Part shown: positions 1 through 6,466 of the stretch, piece by piece
How positions within the stretch are numbered: position 1 is the stretch's first letter
Layout: each line of letters begins with the position of its first letter
Source: an uncultured Erysipelotrichaceae bacterium
Lineage (GTDB): Bacteria; Bacillota_I; Bacilli_A; RF39; UBA660
NCBI GenBank assembly: GCA_902766135.1
Contig: CACXCK010000060.1
Location: 1-24,929, forward strand
Direction of reading: 5' to 3'
Length of the DNA stretch: 24,929 nt
The notes under the pieces: model-generated
The model's input: the letters and a program-made list of their open reading frames with translations, nothing else
The model's database searches: none
Told to the model about the DNA's origin: nothing
Made by a program: the position numbers and the translations under genes

Positions 1-1001
1 GCTAGTACTTCTGCCTTGTTAGCAAGACCATCTATTACACTTGCATCTCCAGCGTAAATCATTCTAATTGAGCCATCTCCATTAATACGTACTATTCGCC
101 AATAATACCCACCAAATTTAACATAATTATTTGTTACATTCCCTCTAAAATAATAAGAGGTTCCATAATCATCTTCTAATTCAAACAACCCACTTGTTTG
201 CTCTGCTTTTCCATCGTTATCTACATTAGCTGCTCTTGGGGCTATAATACTAAAGTCAGGATTAGAGGTAGTACTTGGAGTTACAACTAAAGTACTATCT
301 AATGCTTGCAGTTGTTCTAATGTTTCCATTGATGGGTCTGTTACTTCAAGTACATATTTAACTGTTATTTTACTACTAAAATCTAGTCCTTGTTGAGCAT
401 TTTGATTACCATTATCTAAGTATTCATAAATAGCATAATATGTATAGAATCCATCTGGTGTTGTATCAGGTGTTTCAAATTCGGCTCCATCTATATTAAA
501 TTCTACTTGTTCTAATACTGTTTCATCTGTATTTTTTAAAGGCCCTTCATATACCTTTGTAAGACTACCAGTTATTAGTAAATTATCTTGTTTTACATAT
601 CTGTTATTGGAAACTGTTAAAGATCCTTCTTCACTTGTAATACTGTTTTCATCACTGTCACTTGTTTTATATATAGTTAGTTTTATGTCATTATTAAACG
701 CCGCTGGAACAGTTGCTTGTAAGTCTATTTCATACACTCCATGTCCATCACTATAAGGCCCAATTGTAAATTTTTGAACCCCGATAAAACCAGGATAGAT
801 ATCTCTTCCTATATTTGTTGTATCAAATGTATCCTCCCCGTAAAACTCTACTTCACCTATTGTTGCCGTACGAGCACTAGCTTCGGCATTCGTATTACCG
901 GTACCTTGTACTTGTGCCATATAATAGGCATAAGTTATACCTATTGTTATGACTAAGATGCTTATTATCAAAAGTGTTAAGCTATACTTTTTGTTATTCA
1001 T
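1..1001 (-). CDS. Secreted surface protein, N-terminal ~333 residues (3' end outside window)
   Basis: The frame is open from an ATG at 1001 to the window edge, so the C-terminus is missing. A GAGGT ribosome site lies 7-8 nt before the ATG. The N-terminus (MNNKKYSLTLLIISILVITI, then GITYAYY) is a signal/anchor peptide resembling the class cleaved by SipW-type signal peptidases (TasA/camelysin-like). A beta-rich domain follows with an IYPGFIGVQ motif, like the PG motif after the first strand in TasA-like proteins. It is closely similar to the N-terminal ~220 residues of the protein at 6467-8167. From about residue 280 a different domain begins with NNYVKFGGYYWRIVRINGDG; the paralogue has a matching NYVTF...WRI segment. 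Role: probably an exported, surface-displayed protein. The function is unknown and the family assignment is inference. Confidence 0.8.
   Translation of the reverse strand, partial: MNNKKYSLTLLIISILVITIGITYAYYMAQVQGTGNTNAEASARTATIGEVEFYGEDTFDTTNIGRDIYPGFIGVQKFTIGPYSDGHGVYEIDLQATVPAAFNNDIKLTIYKTSDSDENSITSEEGSLTVSNNRYVKQDNLLITGSLTKVYEGPLKNTDETVLEQVEFNIDGAEFETPDTTPDGFYTYYAIYEYLDNGNQNAQQGLDFSSKITVKYVLEVTDPSMETLEQLQALDSTLVVTPSTTSNPDFSIIAPRAANVDNDGKAEQTSGLFELEDDYGTSYYFRGNVTNNYVKFGGYYWRIVRINGDGSIRMIYAGDASVIDGLANKAEVL
352..1001 (-). repeat. Long direct repeat shared with 7512-8167
   Basis: The first ~650 bp of this gene and of the gene at 6467-8167 match closely in protein and visibly in DNA, both on the minus strand. 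The match covers the signal peptide, the IYPGFIGVQ block and the SSKITVKY block, and ends just after SSKITVKY. The exact identity was not computed. Confidence 0.75.
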
Positions 1002-1067
1002 TAGTATTACCTCTATTCTACATAAAGGATAACACACTTCATTAATTAATTCTAGACCTAATTATTA

Positions 1068-1092
1068 TAAAAAAAGATAACTTTCGTTATCT
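1068..1092 (-). terminator. Rho-independent terminator of the DUF4153-like gene
   Basis: On the minus strand, AGATAAC-GAAA-GTTATCT (1092-1075) is a perfect 7-bp stem with a GAAA tetraloop, followed by a T run. The stem includes part of the stop codon (1091-1093). Confidence 0.85.
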
Positions 1093-2647
1093 AATGTTTT
1101 AGCAAATATCCTTCCATCAATATATGCTCTACTTTATGCGTTTCTTCATCATAATATAAAGACAAATGTTTAACATAATAACTAGAAGAATCTTTAAAAT
1201 GAATATTTTTTTCTTCTACCTTACCATTCTTCATAGCCCGCTCTAAGAAGACTTTAATACCATCTTCTAAGCCTTCAACATCATGAAACATATTATAAGA
1301 TAAGGAAGAAATTTCTACCCCTTCTGTAAATGATTCATCCATAACTACTTCCATCAAATATTTATAATCCCCAATTGGTATTTCTCTTGTATCATCATAA
1401 TAATATAATTCCTTATATTTATCACTATTATCACCATAATAACTTCTAATCGAAGACACATTTACATATGAAGGTAACTGTCCAAGTTCATGATTATGAT
1501 ACAAATACCAATAAGCACTCACCATTTTTTCTTTTTCTTCTTTAGAGTATTCGTCAAAAGATGTTCCTTCTTTATAAATACTTGTTATTCTTCTAACTTG
1601 ATTTTTAATAGAAACATTCTTCATATTTACATATGGAAGTGAAAAAGAAATAATAACAAAACAAGCCCCAACAAGCAAAATATATTTTAACCAATTTAAT
1701 TTTTCCAATATTATTACCAAAAGAACTAGTATCTCTAAAAGTATAAACACTATTCCTAAATATCGCATCTCCGTAATACCATACGAATTAATTCTTAAAT
1801 ATAAACTATAACTTTGAACAAAAAGTAAAATAACAAACAAATAAGGAAGAATAGTTATTATTTTCTTACTAAGTCCTACTTCTCTTCTCTGAAGTAAAAC
1901 TAAAACAAAACTTCCAACCACAATAAGCCATAAAATAATAGAATACAAAATATTAGAAGGTACTTCTCTAACAACAATTATCTTTATTAAATATATAAAT
2001 AGTATTCCAGTCGTTAGTAATACCAAAGGAAATAATATGTACTTAACAATAATTCTAACAATTGCAAATATATCACTATGAATATAATGAAAACATAATA
2101 ACTGTCCAGGCAAAAAAACAAATCCCACCCATAACATACTAAGTCTAGAATATAAATCAACCGTAAAATTATTAATTAATAAAGAATGAATTACAAAAGC
2201 GATAAACAAAAGCCCAAAAAGAATAATCATGGATACAACCCCAAATATTAATTCATTTTGGAAAACATTCCACAGATAATTATCAATACTTTCCTTACTC
2301 TTACTAACAATTTTATACAATGAAAGAATAGCCAAAGCCCCGAATATTCCAAACATAAATAAACCATGAGATGGTAAAAATATACGGCATACTAAAGCAA
2401 AAACAAACCCAACAATATAAAAAATAATACGCCACGTTTTATCAGAAAAAAACGACTCAATTGTAAGTAAAACAACCAGATATAAACAAAGCACTTCCAC
2501 AAAAGAACTAATAGTGCTAGACTCTAGCCCAAAAATTACAAACAATAAAGTCATAATAAATAAAATCAAAAACGTAAATCGATAACTACTAAATACATCT
2601 TTAAAGCAATCAATAACTTGCTTTTTATAATCTTTAACATTTTTCAT
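1091..2647 (-). CDS. Polytopic membrane protein, DUF4153-like
   Basis: The protein has 518 residues. The first ~345 form a chain of about ten hydrophobic helices; the last ~170 are hydrophilic and rich in Tyr, Asp and Glu. The layout, and the segment FPLVLLTTGILFIYLIKI, resemble the DUF4153 family of uncharacterised integral membrane proteins. The tail (DEYSKEEKEKMVSAYWYLYH) fits the family's C-terminal extension. I chose the ATG at 2647 because GGAGGG lies 7 nt before it; the upstream in-frame TTG at 2653 is too close to that ribosome site. It stands as a single gene between two terminators. It may act in envelope stress or transport, but nothing in the sequence shows this. The family call is moderate; the function is unknown. 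Confidence 0.65.
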   Translation of the reverse strand: MKNVKDYKKQVIDCFKDVFSSYRFTFLILFIMTLLFVIFGLESSTISSFVEVLCLYLVVLLTIESFFSDKTWRIIFYIVGFVFALVCRIFLPSHGLFMFGIFGALAILSLYKIVSKSKESIDNYLWNVFQNELIFGVVSMIILFGLLFIAFVIHSLLINNFTVDLYSRLSMLWVGFVFLPGQLLCFHYIHSDIFAIVRIIVKYILFPLVLLTTGILFIYLIKIIVVREVPSNILYSIILWLIVVGSFVLVLLQRREVGLSKKIITILPYLFVILLFVQSYSLYLRINSYGITEMRYLGIVFILLEILVLLVIILEKLNWLKYILLVGACFVIISFSLPYVNMKNVSIKNQVRRITSIYKEGTSFDEYSKEEKEKMVSAYWYLYHNHELGQLPSYVNVSSIRSYYGDNSDKYKELYYYDDTREIPIGDYKYLMEVVMDESFTEGVEISSLSYNMFHDVEGLEDGIKVFLERAMKNGKVEEKNIHFKDSSSYYVKHLSLYYDEETHKVEHILMEGYLLKH

Positions 2648-2686
2648 AAGCAAACCCTCCTAACTTCATTATAATTGCAAAAAACT

Positions 2687-2725
2687 AAAAAGACAATACT
2701 AAATCTTTTTAAGTATTGCCTTTTT
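2687..2725 (-). terminator. Terminator of the SUKH gene
   Basis: A 14-nt inverted repeat (2687-2700 with 2712-2725) forms a long stem with one G-T pair and an 11-nt loop. T runs lie inside and after the stem on the minus strand. The stem overlaps the TAA stop at 2724-2726. Confidence 0.85.
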
Positions 2726-3260
2726 AATCTGTATTATCTAACTTATATGGAATAGGTTCTAGTGAACCATCACTAATCATCTCAATAGAAGCATCAGTTT
2801 CATCACCTAAAAAATCATTAAAACTATCCCAAATAGTATCAAAATCTTGTTCTTCTACATTCCACAAATATACTTTATCATTATCTTTACTAACACATAT
2901 AGGGTCTCCATAACTTCTTAAACCAATAATGTAATATCCTTCTGGTAGCCCCAATGTTTTATAATTCTCTTCCTTATTATTTTCATCAAAAGACGCAAAA
3001 TCTAAATCTAACTCATTATCATAATTATCCATTGACAATAAAGTAGAATCAAACAATAACCCCCCATTACATACACGATACCATAGTAAAACAGCACTAG
3101 GTATATGCGAAAATTTCATCTTTAATTGATCACTAATCACCATGTTTCCATTTCTTAATAAATGAAACTCATCAAATTTTTCCATCCTGTTAATAGTCTC
3201 TAACATGTCTTCATTATCTTGATAAACCTGTCTTGCATTGTCATAATCTAATAATGCCAT
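2724..3260 (-). CDS. SMI1/KNR4 (SUKH) family protein
   Basis: This is an acidic, soluble protein of 178 residues with no signal peptide. The core matches the SUKH fold: IPSAVLLWYRVCNGG (the L-x-x-W/Y...NGG motif), then LPEGYYIIGLRSYGDPICV, then the DKVYLWNVEE strand and a final W-x-SFNDFL helix. SUKH proteins are best known as immunity partners of polymorphic toxins, and also as general protein-binding modules. No toxin gene is next to it, so an immunity role is only possible. GGAGGA lies 8 nt before the ATG. The gene starts 22 nt after the CCA end of tRNA-Thr, with no terminator between, so the two are probably co-transcribed. Confidence 0.75.
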   Translation of the reverse strand: MALLDYDNARQVYQDNEDMLETINRMEKFDEFHLLRNGNMVISDQLKMKFSHIPSAVLLWYRVCNGGLLFDSTLLSMDNYDNELDLDFASFDENNKEENYKTLGLPEGYYIIGLRSYGDPICVSKDNDKVYLWNVEEQDFDTIWDSFNDFLGDETDASIEMISDGSLEPIPYKLDNTD

Positions 3261-3282
3261 AAAAAGATTCCTCCATAATTAA

Positions 3283-3356
3283 TGGTGCCAACTATGAGAA
3301 TCGGACTCATGTTTCATGATTACCATTCATGCGTACTACCACTGTACTAAGTCGGC
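3283..3356 (-). tRNA. tRNA-Thr (anticodon GGT)
   Basis: Folded by eye on the minus strand (74 nt). Acceptor GCCGACT pairs with AGTTGGC, with one G-T. The D arm is GTAC/GTAC with loop AGTGGTA. The anticodon stem is CATGA/TCATG with loop ATGGTAA, so the anticodon is GGT (3322-3324 on plus). The variable loop is 4 nt. The T arm is ATGAG/CTCAT with loop TCCGATT. Discriminator A and an encoded CCA end the gene. The GCCGACT acceptor is typical of Bacillus-type tRNA-Thr. It reads ACC and ACU codons. Confidence 0.93.
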
Positions 3357-3364
3357 ACACCATC

Positions 3365-3393
3365 ATTTTAACATATAATAATAGAAATAGAAA
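3365..3393 (-). promoter_or_regulatory. Possible sigma-A promoter for tRNA-Thr and SUKH
   Basis: TTTCTA-N17-TAAAAT on the minus strand, with TG one base before the -10 (extended -10). The -10 ends 8 nt before the tRNA 5' end, which fits a short leader. The -35 is weak. Confidence 0.4.
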
Positions 3394-3399
3394 TATTTT

Positions 3400-4281
3400 T
3401 TATTTTCTTTTATTTTCACTAATAAGTTCCATATCCACACTTAATTGTTTAATTCTTTCCATTATTCTTCTTGCTTTAATCTTACTATCAACTTCATCTC
3501 TTGAGACAAAATGATTCTCTAATTCATCTATAGTTAAATTAGAAGTAAAGAATGTTGTTTTATTTTGATTCATTCGATGCTGTAAAATTGTTCCCAAAAC
3601 TTCATCCCGACTCCATTCTGTAACTTTCTCAGCCCCAATATCATCAATACACAAAATATCAACATTAAGTAAAGTATTGATTTTTCTATCATATAATTCC
3701 CAATCACTTTTCAATTCTCTTATTAACTCAGGAAAATACACAACCATGGTACTAACCATTTTTTTCTCTTCTAACTCATGAAGTAATGCACTAACCAAAA
3801 AAGTTTTTCCACAACCAAAACTACCATGTAAATAAAGTCCTTTTAAATTAGTTTTATAATCATACTTATCATAAAAGTCATCAAGCCACTTAATAACCTC
3901 TATTCGTCTCTTATCTTTAACATCAATATCTTTCATTCTGGCTTTTTCATTAGTCTTTTCTTCACTCTCTCTGGTTACTTTCAACTCATGCATCTTTTTT
4001 GTATAACGGCACGCATCATAGAAAAAAGATATTTTCCCATTTTCTTTTTTAGGCATTGATACATATCCAGGATAAGCATTTTTACACATAAATAATCCTT
4101 TACAGTTCTTACAATTAAGTAACTCCTCGCAAGTGTTTTGAAGCTTTGAAGTTCTCTTCATTACCTCTTCTTTACTCCAATGAAGTTTATTAACTAACTT
4201 TTTAAAGACTTCATCATTCATAGCCTCTTGATAATTCTTCTCTAAACTTATAATTTGTTCATCACTTAAAGTAAACTTCAT
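3400..4281 (-). CDS. dnaI: Primosomal protein DnaI, helicase loader
   Basis: DnaI is an AAA+ ATPase that loads the replicative helicase at the origin and during restart. The protein has 293 residues. The N-terminal domain (to ~110) carries a cysteine cluster, C57-x2-C60-x5-C66, with C51 and C91 nearby, as in the zinc-binding helicase-interaction domain of Bacillus DnaI. The AAA+ domain follows: Walker A GSFGCGKT (153-160), Walker B VDILCIDD (207-214), sensor-1-like FTSN (245-248), and a basic KARRIMERIKQL end. Length fits the family (~311 in B. subtilis). It lies 14 nt after dnaB, and that gap holds GGAGATGGTGATGG, so the two are translationally close. No nrdR precedes the pair, unlike Bacillus. 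Confidence 0.93.
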   Translation of the reverse strand: MKFTLSDEQIISLEKNYQEAMNDEVFKKLVNKLHWSKEEVMKRTSKLQNTCEELLNCKNCKGLFMCKNAYPGYVSMPKKENGKISFFYDACRYTKKMHELKVTRESEEKTNEKARMKDIDVKDKRRIEVIKWLDDFYDKYDYKTNLKGLYLHGSFGCGKTFLVSALLHELEEKKMVSTMVVYFPELIRELKSDWELYDRKINTLLNVDILCIDDIGAEKVTEWSRDEVLGTILQHRMNQNKTTFFTSNLTIDELENHFVSRDEVDSKIKARRIMERIKQLSVDMELISENKRK

Positions 4282-4295
4282 ACCATCACCATCTC

Positions 4296-5573
4296 CTAAT
4301 CATGATATTTCTTTAACATTTCATCTAATTCTTTTTCTTCCTCTACTGACAAAGATTCTTTTTCAATTTGTTCATTAAACCACACTGGCATCTTTTCATT
4401 AACAACACGTTTAGTCTCTTTCTGTAATTTACTAACATATTTCTTATGCTCTTTTTCGGCAACTTCCATCGCCTCTTTAGCAGTCTTTATATTAAGCCTT
4501 TTCCATTGCCCCGCGATTGTTTCAATAAAAGCATTATTTAATTTATTATTATTCTTTTTTAAAACATAATCAATTAAAACATTTACTACTGCCGGTTTAA
4601 GTTCTAAATCTACAAGCAAATATTCAAGTATTTTTAAATCTCTATTAGTAGGCGCAACTCCCTTATATTTACTTGATAAAAAGTCATAAGGACTCATATT
4701 CTCAAACACTTCTATTATTTGTCCTTTTTTACTCATATCCCCTGTTGGGCTTTTCAAATACTCAGGCTGTGAACGATAAACCAAAGTAGGTAATTTTCCA
4801 TAATTATTATACTGATAATACTTTCTAGTTTGCACCCTTAAATTATCTCTATCCAAATAACCATTCTCATTAATTGATAATCTTATAATCTCAATCATTT
4901 TTAAAGTATCAATATTATATACTAAAGCTAGTTCATTAATTAATTCTCGAACCTTTTTAGTAAAAGTTCTTTCATGAACAACACCCTTAGGAAGACTACT
5001 AATAATAAGATCAAAATCAACTTGATCATGCATTTGAATCGAAGAGCTTTCCTTTCCAACAGCTTCAAAAGAAGGTAAGATATTAGAACTTTCAAAAACA
5101 TCATCAAACAAAGACGTAATATTATCATAATCTTTTAAGGAAATATTCATCGTCTGAAATTCACTTTTTAAATCATCATATTCCTTAGCCCCAACATTAT
5201 TATATAAAACAACATTAAAAATCGGATTAGAAAAGAATTCTCTTGGTGTCATAGGTGAATATAATTCATACACATACTGATTCTGTTCACCAGCTTTATA
5301 AAATGTTTTTAACAGTCCCATTCCTTCTAAGGCTTTCCGAGACTTCTTAATATCTTCTAAAGACACTTTTAAAAGCGTCATCAAATGATGATGTGTATAA
5401 TCAGCACTCACAAAATGATACCTATCTAAATCACGCCATAAAGTCAAAAACAAACTAACTGCTACAGCTCCAATAATAGGTTCATATAAACTAACAAGAA
5501 TCTTTTTATCTTCTTCTGTTAAGATTGTTTTATTTACAACTATATATTTATCTGCAGGTAATAATGTAACCAT
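4296..5573 (-). CDS. dnaB: Replication initiation/membrane attachment protein DnaB (DnaD-like)
   Basis: This is the low-GC Firmicutes DnaB co-loader, not the helicase. It works with DnaD and DnaI to load helicase at oriC and at stalled forks. The protein has 425 residues. The N-terminal ~120 look like the winged-helix domain. The C-terminal DDBH2 region (~290-380: MSPYDFLSSKYKG...RDLKILEYLL...NAFIETIAGQW) carries F349-x3-I353-x3-W357, matching the family's YxxxIxxxW DNA-binding motif with F for Y. The tail (380-425) is highly charged. The ribosome site is an unusual run of six G four nt before the ATG. It is the middle gene of lipoprotein-dnaB-dnaI, 16 nt after the lipoprotein stop. Confidence 0.88.
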   Translation of the reverse strand: MVTLLPADKYIVVNKTILTEEDKKILVSLYEPIIGAVAVSLFLTLWRDLDRYHFVSADYTHHHLMTLLKVSLEDIKKSRKALEGMGLLKTFYKAGEQNQYVYELYSPMTPREFFSNPIFNVVLYNNVGAKEYDDLKSEFQTMNISLKDYDNITSLFDDVFESSNILPSFEAVGKESSSIQMHDQVDFDLIISSLPKGVVHERTFTKKVRELINELALVYNIDTLKMIEIIRLSINENGYLDRDNLRVQTRKYYQYNNYGKLPTLVYRSQPEYLKSPTGDMSKKGQIIEVFENMSPYDFLSSKYKGVAPTNRDLKILEYLLVDLELKPAVVNVLIDYVLKKNNNKLNNAFIETIAGQWKRLNIKTAKEAMEVAEKEHKKYVSKLQKETKRVVNEKMPVWFNEQIEKESLSVEEEKELDEMLKKYHD

Positions 5574-5589
5574 AAAACCCCCCCATTAA

Positions 5590-6276
5590 TTAACACGCAT
5601 CATCACATATATCTTCTGTAACACTTTTAAACATTGCTACATATACATCTTTAAGTTTCTTAAGACTATCTTTATCTATCTCTTCATCCTCATTTAAAGA
5701 AACCGAATACACACTTTGTATTTCCCCATTATAAACAGCAACTAAAGTTGGCATATATATCCTTTTTTCCCCAACATTAACTTTTTTGCCGTCACTACCC
5801 TCTAACACATATGAAACTAATTCCTTATCTAACGCTTCTAATAATTTTTTATAATCTTTAGTTCCCTCTTTACTTTCAATAGGCTTATTTATTTTATCTA
5901 AAGTATATTCATCTCTATCTTCCATTATATCTAAATAAGCAACATTCCCAAATTTAAGTTCATGGGCTATCTCACTAATTAAAGATATAACACTTCTAGA
6001 ACTATTACTTTTAGCTGAAGCAAACAATATAATCCCGCTTTTCTCTTCTATCATCTTAATTATATCTTCATAACTACGATACACATAAGGATTATCATCA
6101 TCTAATGAAACACTTATATAACCTTCATTACCATTTAATGCTTCATATTCCTCTTTAATTAATACAGCGTCTTTCTTCTTCACTTCCCTTTTATCATTAA
6201 AAGAAAAAAATACACACCCAACTAATACTATAAATACTACACCAAGTAGTCCAATAAACAATTTATTCTCTTTCAT
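5590..6276 (-). CDS. Thioredoxin-like lipoprotein lacking its catalytic cysteines
   Basis: The protein has 228 residues and starts at the ATG at 6276. The signal peptide ends in lipobox LVGC with lipidated Cys21. Residues ~65-200 read like a thioredoxin fold: GIILFASAKSNSSRSV where active members have F-G-Y-P-T-C-P-W-C-R, a following helix, an AYLDI strand, then MPTLVAVYNGEI with the cis-proline at P176. Position by position the CxxC becomes S90-N-S-S93, so no redox chemistry is expected. Two cysteines remain at the extreme C-terminus (C224, C228). I rejected the upstream ATG at 6297 because it lies ahead of the expected transcription start of the promoter at 6299-6328. It leads the dnaB-dnaI operon. 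The fold is inference from motif pattern; the role is unknown. Confidence 0.65.
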   Translation of the reverse strand: MKENKLFIGLLGVVFIVLVGCVFFSFNDKREVKKKDAVLIKEEYEALNGNEGYISVSLDDDNPYVYRSYEDIIKMIEEKSGIILFASAKSNSSRSVISLISEIAHELKFGNVAYLDIMEDRDEYTLDKINKPIESKEGTKDYKKLLEALDKELVSYVLEGSDGKKVNVGEKRIYMPTLVAVYNGEIQSVYSVSLNEDEEIDKDSLKKLKDVYVAMFKSVTEDICDDAC

Positions 6277-6298
6277 AACATATACTTCCTTCCACATA

Positions 6299-6328
6299 AT
6301 TATATAATATAACCAATTAATTAGACAA
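6299..6328 (-). promoter_or_regulatory. Sigma-A promoter of lipoprotein-dnaB-dnaI
   Basis: TTGTCT (6328-6323), 18-nt spacer, TATAAT (6304-6299) on the minus strand. The expected start is near 6292, inside the longer reading frame's first codons, so it decides the downstream start at 6276. Confidence 0.6.
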
Positions 6329-6384
6329 GAAAAAGAATAGAAATATAGTTTTAAAAAAACTATTTAAACATACATTTATACCAT

Positions 6385-6420
6385 AAAAAAACTAATGTAT
6401 TTTTATATTACATTAGTTTT
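6385..6420 (-). terminator. Terminator of the 6467-8167 surface-protein gene
   Basis: A perfect 12-bp inverted repeat (6388-6399 with 6409-6420) with a 9-nt AT loop, followed by a T run on the minus strand. It lies about 45 nt past the gene's TGA stop. It would also work on plus. Confidence 0.8.
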
Positions 6421-6466
6421 ACTATTTTCATTTGTTAACCTGATATACATGAAACAATATATTTAC

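Noticed and set aside
3329..3514. Plus-strand frame across tRNA-Thr and the end of dnaI
   Set aside because: It overlaps a well-folded tRNA and a clear gene on the other strand, with no ribosome site.
6345..6363. Small inverted repeat (ATAGTTTT / AAAACTAT) upstream of the lipoprotein promoter
   Set aside because: Pure A-T repeat in a very AT-rich gap; expected by chance, and no operator role can be supported.
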